64,000 nucleotides of DNA from Ditylenchus dipsaci (GCA_004194705.1 SADC01001386.1:248001-312000); one strand, 5' to 3'; counted from the stretch's first letter, positions 49,901 through 61,840 are shown. Notes: generated by a model not told the origin, from the letters alone. Made by a program: numbers and translations.

Positions 49901-52900
49901 GGTCGGGAGTCCACTCCACTCACATATAGTGCTTTTTTGGCTCTGCATCGCTGATGCTATTAGAAGGCCACTAAATATTTATGGTTTGTTGGAGAAAAAG
50001 TAGTTTATTAATTTACTTGTAGAAAAGTTTAGATGGCGTCTCGACCAGCAGGGCATGGCTTCTGTAATTGTTTTTGAGCATGGTCATCACCTTCTAAAAA
50101 TGATTTTGTAAAAAATGTTTATTTAAATTTGTTGCCATCGTGACTATAGAGATAAAATTTGTACTAATTTAGTTGGGGTCCCCCAAAGGTCTATTTATTA
50201 AAACATCCAACGACGACGCCAAGGACAACGAAATTTTTCATTCAAAATTGGACAAATTTTGCATTTTCAATTGAGATTTCGAAGGAAAACGTGTGGAGAA
50301 TAGGGTTGGGCAACGAGAATTTGACCGGTCAAATTCTCGGTCAAATTCTGGTCAAATTCTCGGTCAAAATAAAGATTTTGACCGACCTTATGAAAAACGG
50401 TCAAAATCTTTGACAAATTTTTTTGCGATTTAAAGCTCTGAATTTTTTCAAAATCTTTTTCGGGTTATAATATAGCCGCTATATAAAGCAACGCTTTGAT
50501 TGAGTCGCGTCATTCTTTGTTTTGGGCGGTCGTGTTTGGTCGATTTTTTGTTGTTGAGCCATTCAGGCTTGGAAAACTTAGGAAATTTTTTTTGATCCAG
50601 TGATATATTTTGCTTTTAGCCATGTCGAAGCAAACTAAGCCTCTCTCTTGGTGCTGGAAGTACTTCAACCGAAAGGAGGAAAATGATTCAAGTGGAAAGC
50701 TCTCGTTTGTCGGCTACTGCGTCTTCTGCAATGCTCGCTACGTAACACACGCCAATAGGATGGAAAAACATCTTCAGGTCATTTCTTGGGATGAATTTTG
50801 ATTAACGATTTATGACTTGATGATGCCTTCAGGACTGCCAGAAAGTCGGTGCTGAAGCAAGGAAAGAGATTGATCGCCTTCTAAAAAAACGACTGGAGAG
50901 CCTCCCAAGAAGATTGCCAAGGAGTCGGACGAAAGCAGCTCGTGGACGAACACACCGGGGATCAAGAGCTTCTTTGACAACGTGAGCAAGGACGATCAGG
51001 AAGAGGCAGACATTCTTCTCACTAGGGTTGGTCTTTGATACTTATTGCATGATTGTTATGCTCTCGTTTCCAGGCTTTCACTACTGGCAACATCGCTCCC
51101 AATTTCCTCGATAATCCGTTCTTCAAGCAGTTCGTCACCAAGCTACGCCCGTCATACAAGCTTCCGTCGCGCAAGTACAAGTTTTCGAAGGTCCTAGTGC
51201 CGGCAGAGTTCGAGCGAGTGAAGAAGAATTTGGAGGAGGCGACGAACAAGGTTTGCTTTTATTGCATTTTCCACTGTCATTTTTATGCTTATTGCTTCAG
51301 GCTGACTTTCTCTCGCTATCATCAGATGGATGGACAGACGTGCGAAGCAACTCGCTGATCAACGTGGTGGTCCACACTCCGAAGCCTTTCCTGTTCGACA
51401 CAATTGATGCGACGTCTACCGAAGTGAATGGTGAGATAGTGAGAACGGAGCACACAGGTATTTTGTAATTGGCTTCTTGGTCATATTTTACTGATTGCTC
51501 TAGGGAACTACATAGCCAGTCTTCTCGCCGAGCAAATCATCAAGCTGGGCAAGCACAAGGTCGTTGCTGTTGTCACCGATCACGCGGCAAACATGAGGAG
51601 CGCATGGAAGAAACTCGCTGGGCAGGTAACATAGTTTGTAACTAAGTTGTTGTGGTTCATGGAATTGTGAATTTAGGACACCGACGTTGATTCGATCAAG
51701 AGATACACTGGCGAGACATTTCCGTGGATACTCTTCGAGGGCTGCAAGGCGCACATGCTCAATCTGGCCGCCAGGGACATCTGTGAGAAGACAACCGTTG
51801 CCGACATTCTGAAGCACTGCGGAGAAATCGCTAAATTCTTTGGGTAATATTTGCTGTTCCTCTGTCTTTATTATATGTTTCTATCCTTCTGTTTAGCAAA
51901 AAGACGCCTCAGCTGATCCTCGAAAAAGCACAACTTGAGCAGCATGGATCCTCGGCTATTCTGCAAATGCCAGTGAAGACTCGATGGGGAACTTGGGCCA
52001 AGCTTACATCGTCAATCTCCGCGAATGAGGAATCGATCAAGTCGGCACTGTGGGCTCCGGGAATCCAGAAAGACAGCACGTTGAAGAATGAGGCCGAGCG
52101 GCTGAGAAGGAAGCTGTGCGACAGTCAGGACTTCTGGGCTGATGTCAAGGACGTGAAGAAGATGCTGGCTCCGTTGGCCGAGACAATTACCGCTATTGAG
52201 GGAATGAAGTTAATTCGAGGAGGTGATGTTCTATGAGCTCTTGGCATTTATTGCGTTGCTTGTTTAGATGCTACAAGATGATCCAGGAGGCCTTTTCAGC
52301 ATCGAGAGCTGCAATTAAAGAAAGTGATTTCATGGAATTCATAAAGAAGGAGCTTCTGCAGGTAATGATATTTTTATGCCTTTTTGTCTATTTGTGTCTT
52401 GGTTTCAGATTCTGAACAATCGTGAGGAGTTCGGCAAGACTGACGTGGCACATCTTCTCGATCTACTTGAACCGTCAGACAGAGGAAAGTCGCTGAGCGA
52501 TGAGGAGAAGCAGAAGGCAATCGAGCTGCTGGCCAACAAGTGCCTCAAGAATCCGGTGTTTGCAGGAAGGCAAAGAGAGGTAGGTATTAAAATGATCTTA
52601 AGTGATCTTTAGGTAATGATGGAATGGGCTCAGTGGCTTGCCAGAACAGGAATCTTTGCCATCGAAAAAAGAAGCTACGCTTGGGATGCCGCCAACACGA
52701 TGGATGCTCTAACTTGGTGGAAGGCCTGGTTTTCAGATACTCTCATGTGCACAGTTGTCCAAATGCTCCACAACGTGCGATCTCTGCTGCACCTACTGAA
52801 CGAAATTGGTCTCTCAGGGGTGGAATCCATACTAAGCTTCGAAACAGGTTGGTGATTTTATAACTTTTATTGAAAGGTTACTGAGGGAGTGGTTTTTTAG

Positions 52901-55900
52901 GATGAGGGTCGACACCGCCAGCCAAGTCGTTTTTATAAAGCACAACCTTCAGCTGGAATACAGGGAACTTTTCGAGCCGAGCAAAGACATTGATGAGAAA
53001 GAAGATGAGGAAGCAGCTGAAGAAGATTTGTCTGCAGAAATTCAGGAATTATTTATGGATGATTGAATATGTTAAAATGTATGCCTGAAAATGTATTTTT
53101 TGTCAATAAAGCAATGTATTCAGCGATCTATACGACTTTTTTTAATATTGGCTAATATGAGGGCTTGTTTGACCGTTTTTTGGAGATTTTGACCAAATTT
53201 GACCAAAAAAATAGATTTTGACCGAGAATTTGACCGGTCAAATTCTCGAAAAGATTTTGACCGGTCAAAATCCCAACTCTAGTGGAGAATATAGTTAATC
53301 CTTAAAATTCTGACTTAAAATGCAAAATTCTCCAACTTGAAAGAAAAAATTTCGTTGTCGTTGGCGTTGTCGTTGGATTTTTTATAAATAGGTCGTCGTT
53401 GTCGTTGTCGTCGTCGTTGGCGTTGTCGTTGGCGTAAAAGTGCCTTTATAAAACATTTTTTCCTACGACAACGACGACGATAACGACAACGTTTATAAAT
53501 GAGCCATAACACATGTTTGCACTTAATATTTGTCTCTGCTTTAGTTTTTGATGCTACAAAAGAATTTAATTTTTGGTCAAAAGATCAAATTAGTGAAAAA
53601 TGAAAAATTGACCCTTTGGGGGTGGGAGCCAACTAAATAAGTACCATAAAATTTGGTATTTATCCGCTGAGGTTTCAAAAACGTCAAAAAAGAGTTAAAG
53701 CCAGGGCTCCGAATGAAAATTTTCAAAAAAGGACATTTGACTGATTCGAAGCCCTGGTTAAAGCCCCAAACAAACCAATCTCAACTTATTTATTTTGAAG
53801 TGGTATAAAGTGGTATATTTGAATTGGGATATTGATGGCTATTCAATAAGACTAGCAAGGGACCATCCCAAGTTGTCATTTTTAGAGCATATCGTTTGCA
53901 AATTTATCTAGAGCATTTATAACTTCCTAACAAAGCGGCTATGGAAGATTTGAAAAAAATATTTAACAAACGTCTGTTTTGGCAAAACTGTATTTAGCAA
54001 AAATGTATTTGGCAAGCCTCAGTGAAGCATTGGGGCATGAGTACACTATATTTCCTAGTCTAAAAACGCTCAAAACCATTTTTGAAATTTTTAGCTGTCC
54101 AACCTTGGTTAGCATCTGTTTGGCTACAAATCTGGTTTTGCCAAACCTCGGTTTTCTCTTTTTTTCAGCAAAATGTGGCAACCTTTAAGCTGGAAATTTC
54201 GTTAATGGGCTATATTTGTAATTACCTGTCACAGCCATAACAGCTTGATTTGATAAATCGCTCCAACAGTGAAGTGTCTGAAATTTTATTAATGAGAGCT
54301 TTTTCCAAACCATACAATTCAAGGCAAAATTTCAATATACACCCCCACTCAATTTTGATTCCATCAACAGGGACCGTAGAAAATTTCCAGCGGGGAACGT
54401 GTACCGATTGCTACCAGTTTTCAAATACTCACTTAGTTCGAAGGGTTTCAACAGCTCAATCGATTCCACAGGTCCCAACTGGTTGGGGTCACCTGCCAAT
54501 ACAACTCTTGTATTTTCGTCTGCCAACCCAGCTATTGGAATTAGAGTGTCAAGCTCATCCGCCTGGCCTGCCTCGTCTACAATAATATGGCTGAAACACA
54601 GAAATCGGTAAAAATGTGAGTTAAAAAATCATTACCTGAAAGTACCCTTGAGTCCTCCAGACACAAGGTAGGAAGAAGCTGACAGGGTGGAAACAATCAC
54701 TCTGTATTTATTTTGCATTTCCTCTTTTGGCTCGAACCCAAAAATTGGAATCCATCTGAATCGTCTCTGAAATAAAAATTTGAGAAATAATCAGGGCTAG
54801 TTACTAGCTTGTTCAGAGAGTGTTATTATTTTTTGAATTTCTAAAAATAAAAATATTATTATTCATTTTTTATTGTTAGGATTTCGCGGTCTGGCTGAAA
54901 ACTGCTGTGTTGCAGAAATTTTCTGCACATCGAAAAGCCGCCATGGTTTTCCATGGATTTTAGCAAAAATTGTTCAAAAACCCAAACATTAGTGTAGACT
55001 TCATAATGATTGTTAATCCCTTTCAAAAATTTATTTGAAAAAGTCAGCATTTTTGGACAAACCTTTTTATATAGTGCTTTTCTTACACAGATCATGGAAC
55101 TTGTTTACTTCGGCGGGCCCTGCTTCAAAAACAAGTTTTTACCAAAGTGACTAACAACTTATATCCCACAAAAGATTAATAAGACGCACATTTTGACACA
55201 AACGTTTAATTTTGTCTTAATTTGCACTGGCCTAGTCTACGCCTAAGGCTTTGCCTAAGCAAAAAATTTATTATAAATTAGGGGCCCCTGGAGTAAATAA
55301 ATGCCCAGAAAACATCCCTAGAAGTGAAAACTGCGAAAGTTTAATTTTTTTGACAAGACCAGTTGTTTTTTGAAATTTAAAAAACGACAACAGCTGCCTT
55401 GGTCCTCCATGGATTCTAGCAAAAATATATTCAAAAATTCAAAATTTAGTCTAGGTTCCATTGTGTTTGTTTATCATTTCAAAGAATTTTTGAGAAAAGT
55501 CGGCATTTTTTGACAAATCTTTTTGAAATTATAAAACCACAACACTCTTCTTAAAGGGCCATGGTTTTTGCGCGCAGTGGAATGCGCAAAATTTGAATTG
55601 GCGGGGGACACTTCTCTTTGGTCTCGCATTTTACTCTTTGGAGTTATGGCGAACGACTCCAAAGAGTAAAGTTTGAGACGAAAGAGAAGTGTCCCCCGCC
55701 AATTCAAATTTTGCGCATTCCACTGCGCGCAAAAACCATGGTTCTTTAAAAGCTATTTCGGTCGAGAATTCGGTATTAAGATGACTTACACAACCCACGT
55801 AACATCATCCAGGTCGACATTCTGTTCATTCACTGGTTTACTGACCGAAAACATCCGGAGAATAGATGTGTCAGCCACCACACCTGTTTTCAACAAGGCC

Positions 55901-58900
55901 AAAGCAAACAGGTCAGCAGCAGTGTTGGAGGGGGTGCACACCAGAACTTTGTTGGCCGAGCTAGCATTAAGTAGTTGAACAATAGTTTCCACCAATGTGG
56001 TTGTCTTGCCTGTTCCTGAAAAAATAAATTTGTTAGAAATGTATATTTGGTTCTATTTAAGAATCCGGTGCCAAAAACAGCTTGGTCCCCCTGTTGATTC
56101 TTCATGTAAAACAATTTGGTATCCCTGCTGTTTTTCAGTATTAAAAAAAGATTAAAAAAAAGATACCCCAGATCACAGTCAGTGTCCTTCTCTTGTCAGA
56201 CAATTTTTGTCATTTTTGTAGTCAGTCTGTTCTTGACAATTACCTAACATTTTCAGGCTCAAGAGCTTCAGCTTTGGAGTAATGTTTGAAACTATTTTGC
56301 AATTTTCGATACTGGTCTTACTTATCGCTTTTTTCATTCTGAAGAAATCCCCCACTACTAATGACGACATGTGTGTGTGTGTGTCAGTCCGGACAACATT
56401 TCGTTTGAAAAACATTTCTTTTCGAGACCAATATAATTTTTTTGCAGTCATTTGGGTATATAAGCAAATGTTTCGGTTATTTCATTCATTCTTAGGTTGT
56501 GTGGTGTGGCGAGCGGTCGTGTCTGCTCCGAGCAGTTTTTTTTGGTGGATCGATTTTGTTTGATTCAATCATTTGAGTTGGTTCATCCAGTTGAATTGAT
56601 TTAAATGTTTGGATCGATTCAATTGGATGGATCGATTCAATTGGATGGACAGGTTCGGGTTGATTGAATTGTTTTTATTGTTTGAATCGAAATGATTTGT
56701 TTCGATTCAAATAATTAAATCAATTCAGCCAATCCGAATCTATCCATCCAGTTCGATCGATCCATCAGTTGATTGAATCAATCCAAACATTGAATTTGAT
56801 TCAACTGTATGAATCGACTTAATTGGTTAAATAAATTCGATCATTTAGGTCGATCTTACTGGATGGATTGATCCAACTGGATGGATTGATCCAACTGGAT
56901 GGAATGATCCAACTGGATGGATTGATCCAACTGGATGGATTGATCCAACTGGATGGATCGGTCCAACTGGATGGATCGATCCAACTGGATGGATTGATCT
57001 AACTGGATGAATCGATCCAACTGGTTGTATCGATCCAACTGGTTGTATCGATTCAACTGGACGGATTGATCCAATTGGTGGCATTCATCCAACTGGATGG
57101 ATCGATCCAACTGGTTGTATCGATCCAACTGGTTGTGTCGATCCAACTGGGTGTATCGATCCAACTAGATGGATCGATCCAACTGGCTGTATGTGCTGGA
57201 TAGATCGATCCAACTGGCTGCATCGATCCAACTGGGTGTATCGATCCAACTAGATGGATCGATCCAACTGGCTGTATGTGCTGGATGGATCGAGCCAACT
57301 GGCTGTATCGGTCCAACTGGTAGTACTGATCCAACTGTCGGAATCTATCCAACTGGCGTATCTATCCAACTGTACCTATCGATCCAACCAACGGAAACAG
57401 TTGATATCGAAGCTTCGCTACGACATTTCTGCATGAAATATTATTGTCATCATATCATGTATCAGCACAAAATACGTATCGAAGTCATATTCATGCGAGT
57501 CGGTGTAAATGGATCGATTTATTTAGACATTATAATCCAACATTCAATCAGCCGAATTATAGAATACATCATACAATCCATCCTACATCCTGCTCAGGCC
57601 TCTGCTATTCAGCCACCAATCATCCTGAGGCCGTTTCGATTGAGTTCGATTATAACGGGTCATATTCCATAGGTGAATTGATTCAATTGACTGAATCAGG
57701 TAGATTATATCGATCCATTTGAAACGATTTGACTCATATAATTGCAACATCAAATACAAAAAGCAGGCAACGGCACCATGAGCAATCTTTTAGTGGTCTC
57801 CTTCGATATGGAGGTATGCTTCGATGGTCCCATGCATAAGATTACCGTCATCATATATGAGTCAGCATTATATGCAACACTTTGATCGAACCTATCGGAT
57901 TGGATAGAATTGAAACCTAACTTTTTTTAATTATTCGAAAGCAACTACAAAAATAAAGCGACTACGAAAAGAAAAACCAAAAACGAGGGCGCGCGCAGCG
58001 CGCCCGGCCCTGGAAACTAGTTTTGTTACATAAGAGCAAGGGTTTGTCAAAAAAATATGTGGCTCGAGAAAGAAATTAAAAAATATATATTAGGTACATT
58101 TTGTCTTTTTGGGGGAAGTCTTGAGCATGGAAAAAATATCCTTGAATACTTCTTTGAGTGTGTATCTAAGGAACATCGAATAGATAATTACGCATTGAAA
58201 TTGTATTAAAATCGAGCACTTGCTTCACAAACAACTTTTCAATCAAGGATGGCTGTGCTTTCATGTATTCAGCCTGTAAATATTAGTAATTGCTGAGAAC
58301 TGAGAACAGACTAACTATAAAAATGAAAAAACATTCTATGAGATGACACGAAAAAGTATACCCAGGACAAAAAGTGATTTTTGTACATACTGAAAAACAA
58401 CAGGGGGACCAAGCTGTTTTACATGAAAAATCAACAGGGGGGACCAAGCTATTTTGGCACCGGATTCTTAAATAGAGCCAGATTAGTTAGGATTAGTTAG
58501 GAGCTGGATGCCTGGAGGTCCGAACAGAAGATAGGGGAGACTGGGAGAAGCACGCATAATTCCAATGATAGCTACTTTCTGCAGCTGGTTAAGGTGTTTT
58601 TCAGGTGAAAATCTCATTTGGGCAAGGTCTTCAGCCTCTTGTTGGACATAATCAATCACTGGCATCTACAATAAACGTTAAAAATTTAGACTGGATTCGA
58701 AATCTGGGGAATCTGGCTCAAAGATTCTCTGAGATTTCCAATACCTTTTTACACCACTTTTTACACAAGAATTAAATTCGTTAAAGTAGGTTTTAAAAAG
58801 GAAAATAGCAATTCCTAATTAGTCGAAAAAAATTATTTTTCATAAAAATTCATTTATGATAAAAAAAAATGTCGTAGAAAATCTCAGAGCCAACTTTTTT

Positions 58901-60471
58901 CAGAAAAATAAAAAAATTCGGAAAAATTGAAAAAAAAGTTGGCTCCATGATTTTTCACTACTTTTATTATTGTAAATAAATTTTTATAAAAAACCTTTTT
59001 TGACTAACCAGGTATTCCTCTTCTCCTCTTCAAAATTTACTTTACAAAATTTGATTTTTGTGTAAAAAGTGGCGTACAGTCGAACCTGGATATAACGGCA
59101 GCCATGGGGACCAGCTCGAGGTGTCGTTATATCAAGGGCGCCATTATATTGGGAATAAGCTTTGTCGAATTTCCTTGTCGGCCGTTATACCCACGTTCGA
59201 CAGTAAAAGGTTATTAGAAATTTCCGAGCCGTCTTTACGCCAGATTTCTCATCACTGCATGTGGCTATAAACTAATCTCCAAAAAATCAACTGACCATAT
59301 CCTTGGGCAACTGTGGGAATACGATATTTTGCTGATTTCCTGCAGTAATGGATGTTAGCACCCTGTTGCGAGAGCGAAAGTTGAAAGACGAAGGTGCCAC
59401 GAACACTTTGTATGGCTATATAATTGTTTAGAATGTCAATAAAAAATCTCAAAAGAAATAGTTGAGATTTACCTGTGACAAATTTATCCTGGGTCTTTTG
59501 TCAGTGGGTGCAGCAAATATATATCCATTTGCCAGGTCAACCTTTACAATTTTGGCCTAAAATTAAGAGGTGACTAACAAAGATCTAATCACAAACTGGA
59601 ACATACATGTAGGACCTTGCCAGTCCAGCCAGCTGGATGGAAAGATACCCGAAGACCAGATTTCACGTCATTTTTCTCACAGAAAGCCTTGTTGACTTTG
59701 GCACGGTAAATAGGTGGTTCTTCTCCGATGGATTCTAGAAAACAGGCGACTGAGATGTTTCTCTCACTCTCTATCTGAAATCAAGCATACAGGGAAGGAA
59801 AATCGGTTTTCACCAAGGCAATAAATACAAGGCGGCCCGAATTCGTCCCTGGTTAGGTTTCGGCCACAAATTTTTTTATTTATTTTTAGGTCATTCGTTG
59901 AGATTTTTTTCGATAGAGGTTTATCTGGGAATCTGTTTGACATTTTATTTGTCACTTTTGGGTCGAAAAATAACTTTTTTTACCCAAAAGTGACAAATAA
60001 AATGTCAAAAAATTCCTTGATTCTCTTCTATTGGTTAGAAAAAATCTTAGCGAATGGCCAAAAATAAAAAAGGTCGAATAGTCGAAACAAAGCCAGGGAC
60101 GAATTCTGGCCACCCTGTAACTTTTTTTTACCAAAAACTGAGTTTTAGGGATTTTTTCCATAAAAAGACGTACCTCAGAATATGCATAACTCAAATGGTT
60201 GTACAACTTTAGCCTTGTGACATATTCTTCCAGTTTGCAAGGAGTGCTTTTGAGCACTTTCAGAATTTGTTGTGCTCGTTGCTGGTCTTCCTCACACACA
60301 AACCTTTTGGAAGACAGTTTAGCATTTATCATCTTAGTGATGATTGCAGGTACGGCAACATTTTCCAAATCATTGACAGCTTTGAGCCCTCCAGGATAGC
60401 TTCAACAAAAAAATTAACATTTTTATACAAAATTTTGTGAATTCTCACATTTTGACTTTTTCATCCTTCAT
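46977..60471 (-). CDS. MOV10/Armitage/SDE3-type RNA helicase (SF1)
   Basis: Upf1-like superfamily 1 helicases of this group act in RNA silencing and transposon control. Exons (minus): 60471-60449, 60399-60174, 59774-59607, 59556-59473, 59415-59296, 58665-58512, 56015-55790, 54766-54636, 54590-54433, 54277-54226, 50093-50017, 49970-49898, 49848-49676, 49628-49489, 48557-48469, 48406-48277, 47572-47523, 47318-47159, 47108-46977; about 790 residues. Helicase motifs in order: LLFGPPG|GTGKTT (I, split by an intron), [10 protein letters not shown] (Ia), [11 protein letters not shown] (II), [10 protein letters not shown] (III), [29 protein letters not shown] (V) and [15 protein letters not shown] (VI). 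The C-tail from residue about 675 is not conserved. The first ATG is two bases after TTTTTCAG. Introns carry a whole hAT element and a 2.4-kb foldback. Single missing bases occur near 49689 and probably 50093; the joins at 55790/54766 and 49489/48557 are not phase-clean. Confidence 0.87.
47372..47497. mobile_element. 126-bp hAT MITE in a helicase intron
   Basis: TAGGGTTGTCGAGCCCTCGA on the left and GAGCCCTTGTCTCGACAACC on the right, with ACTCAAAG duplicated at 47364-47371 and 47498-47505. Interior repeats GCTCGA / TCGAGC. Confidence 0.75.
47691..47866. mobile_element. Small TIR element with GGGGGACCAA motif
   Basis: GGTTCTATCCCACTATCAGG and the inverted CCAGATAGTGGGATAGAACC enclose TTGGTCCCACCTGTT / AACAGGGGGACCAA. 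It is a miniature relative of the 56049-58479 element and lies in an intron. Confidence 0.65.
49192..49411. mobile_element. CCGTATTTCC-type TA MITE
   Basis: CCGCATTTTCTCTATTAGAAGC and the inverted GCTTATATTAGAGGAAATACAG lie next to TA, in a helicase intron. Confidence 0.65.
50301..53281 (+). mobile_element. Complete hAT transposon
   Basis: Ends TAGGGTTGGGCAACGAGAAT and GATTTTGACCGGTCAAAATCCCAACTCTA (TAG(G/A)GTTGGG inverted) with an exact 8-base duplication, GTGGAGAA, at 50293-50300 and 53282-53289. Both subterminal regions carry arrays of TTGACCGGTCAAATTCTCGG palindromes, likely transposase binding sites. It encodes one transposase and measures 2.98 kb. Confidence 0.93.
50622..53066 (+). CDS. 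hAT transposase (BED finger, DUF659 type)
   Basis: Cut-and-paste transposase of the 50301-53281 element. The ATG follows a TGCTTTTAG acceptor by two bases. About ten exons with 45-60 bp introns give roughly 680 residues. Domains: N-terminal BED zinc finger ([20 protein letters not shown] then DC), a DUF659-like block ([48 protein letters not shown]) holding likely catalytic Asp residues, KTRWGTW, and the C-terminal dimerisation block ([24 protein letters not shown]). It ends with an acidic tail and MDD-TGA; an AATAAA follows at 53105. At least three single missing bases break the frame (A run at about 50888, near 52202, and CC at about 52760). If those are sequencing errors the gene could be active. 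Confidence 0.87.
53702..53756. mobile_element. 55-bp hAT micro-MITE
   Basis: CAGGGCTCCGAATG on the left and GATTCGAAGCCCTG on the right, with GTTAAAGC duplicated at 53694-53701 and 53757-53764. Only about 27 bases separate the ends. Confidence 0.8.
54850..55100. repeat. Dispersed repeat, first copy
   Basis: AAAAGTCAGCATTTTTGGAC and the sequence around it recur, diverged, at about 55395-55545 in the same orientation. It lies in a helicase intron. Confidence 0.5.
55555..55745. mobile_element. 191-bp TTAA-type palindrome
   Basis: TTAA, then AGGGCCATGGTTTTTGCGCG on the left; an exact inverse ends with TTAA on the right. Arms include GGCGGGGGACACTTCTCTTT. It lies in the helicase intron beside exon 7. 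Confidence 0.8.
56049..58479. mobile_element. 2.4-kb foldback element in the P-loop intron
   Basis: GG(T/C)TCTATTTAAGAATCCGG and its complement mark the ends, each followed by GCTTGGTCCCCCTGTTG and TTTTACATGAA blocks. Between them lie an 18-bp satellite and unique DNA without recognisable genes. It fills the helicase intron that splits the GPPGTGKT codons. I could not read a clean target duplication. Confidence 0.7.
56600..57400. repeat. 18-bp satellite (GATCCAACTGGATGGATT)n
   Basis: An 18-bp unit with internal partial symmetry repeats almost without break at about 56855-57290 and more loosely on both sides. Variants CTGGTTGTATC and CTGGCTGTATC dominate the right half. Long open frames (S-I-Q-L-D type) on both strands are produced by the period and are not genes. 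Confidence 0.85.
58680..59075. other. AT-rich intron sequence
   Basis: Intron DNA between helicase exons, with an inverted pair around TTGGCTC(C/T) and AAAAATTCATTTATGA. Nothing coding. Confidence 0.35.
59077..59203. mobile_element. 127-bp pogo-like TA MITE
   Basis: CAGTCGAACCTGGATATAAC and the inverted CCGTTATACCCACGTTCGACAG with TA flanks, in a helicase intron. Confidence 0.65.
59785..60120. mobile_element. Foldback element in helicase intron 2
   Basis: GGCGGCCCGAATTCGTCCCTGG and the inverted CCAGGGACGAATTCTGGCC enclose AAAATGTC / AAGTGACAAATAAAATGTCA blocks that fold at a TTTGGGTC...ACCCAAA centre. Confidence 0.65.
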
Positions 60472-60659
60472 AGCTGAAAAATAGGAAGTAAAATGGGCCT
60501 GAGAAATCAGTAAGCAAACCACAATCCATTTTGACTTTAAAAAATGTTGCGAAATTTTTCTTTCAAAATTTTGAGATTGTGCTTTCAATAGCAAAAGTGA
60601 CACAGTAAATAGCCACTAATTTAAAACGTTTTTTACATTTTGTTATCTTATTCAAGATA

Positions 60660-60889
60660 CCGTATTATCTCTAATTAGCGCCCCTTCTACTTTGAGGCTC
60701 TGTATCTAAGGATAGAGTAAATATTTTACAGGGCTGTTTATTGCATTTTCTTAACTTCCGCGAGCTCTACTGATTCCGTTTTTCGGACTTTTGTTGAACC
60801 CCGAATATCTCGAAATCGACCTAGAATTTTCCCAATTTTTGGAGGGTTGAAATATAAGCGCCCCGGGGCGCTTATTAGAGATAGTACGG
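60660..60889. mobile_element. CCGTATT-type TA MITE
   Basis: CGTATTATCTCTAATTAGCGC and the inverted GCGCTTATTAGAGATAGTACGG with TA, and the GCGCCCCGGGGCGC palindrome inside. Confidence 0.7.
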
Positions 60890-61318
60890 TAGATTAGAGA
60901 TTATAATGAAATTTATGTCCGCGGACAAATGGCATAATTATAGAAAATGTCCGGTTGCCAAAATTGATCAGTTTCGAGCTTTCACTATTCTTTGCTGCAT
61001 TTCAAAAAATTAGACGAGCTCAACGAAAACGGAAAATTTCTTGATCTTTGTTTTATGCTTGATTTTTTGTTGACATTACTAGAGTCTTGTGAAGACCAAT
61101 AAAAGACCAAAATTTCTGCATTTTTATAATTACAATGAAACAAAAAAGTTTAAATTATATTCCAGTAGCGTTGAAAAATGTGTTTGGATTTATGTTTGGA
61201 TTTATAAAAAAATAAAGTTGTGTGTATTTTAAATAAAAATTTTCAATAAACAATTCCTTATAACCGGTAAATGACCAGTTAAAGGTTTGAGGTGCTTAAT
61301 TATGGGTGGTCTTTTTAA

Positions 61319-61538
61319 AGGAGCATGCCCGTGCGTTTCAAAAAGTTAAGGCGGGGTTCAGCGATTTTTTTGAACCTCTCCATTTTTCACTCGTTTCGCG
61401 TCAAATCTGATATTGATGACCCTCTACTACTTTTAAAAACTGGGCAGAAAACTCAAAAAATCTAGATGAAAACGCATGTAAAACCTGATGGAGTGATGGT
61501 CCCCGCCTTTTTTCCGTGTCGGGCACGGGCATGCCCCT
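61319..61538. mobile_element. TTAA-type MITE
   Basis: TTAA, then AGGAGCATGCCCGTGCG; the right end CACGGGCATGCCCCT precedes TTAA. It is followed at once by a half CCGTATTTCC-type MITE (about 61540-61605). Confidence 0.65.
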
Positions 61539-61840
61539 TTAACAACCGCCCCTTAGATAAACGAAAAATAAACGCCACGGGGCGTCTATTTGAGGAAAAT
61601 ACAGTAAGGGTGTTCACCATGCAAAATACTCCAACTCCACATTTGTGATTGCTGAGCGTGCTTTTCGCGTAAAAAACATTTTTTAGTTTTTCGATTGATC
61701 AGACACCTAGTTGTAAGGCTGCCGCCACTAATAGCTGGGCGAAATAGACCGATTTTAGGCATAAAAGGTGTCCACCAATCAGAGATACTCCAACTCCGAC
61801 TTCGTGAACACGTTTGAGTGGGAGTAAAGTGTGTTCACTA

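Larger units (their letters stand above)
50160..53640. mobile_element. Foldback element hosting the hAT insertion
   Basis: GTTGGGGTCCCCCAAAGG at 50174 and CCTTTGGGGGTGGGAGCCAAC at 53611, then GGTCTATTTATTAAAACATCC / GGATTTTTTATAAATAGGTC and CCAACGACGACGCCAAGGAC / GTTGTCGTTGGCGTTGTCGT, form inverted arms either side of the hAT element. Removing the hAT leaves about 500 bp. The right arm has an expanded GTCGTT array at 53357-53490. Confidence 0.6.

Noticed and set aside
56845..57360. Long open frames with repeated S-I-Q-L-D or H-P-V-G-S peptides on both strands
   Set aside because: The 18-bp period is a multiple of three, so every stop-free frame stays open; no start context, splice sites or family match.
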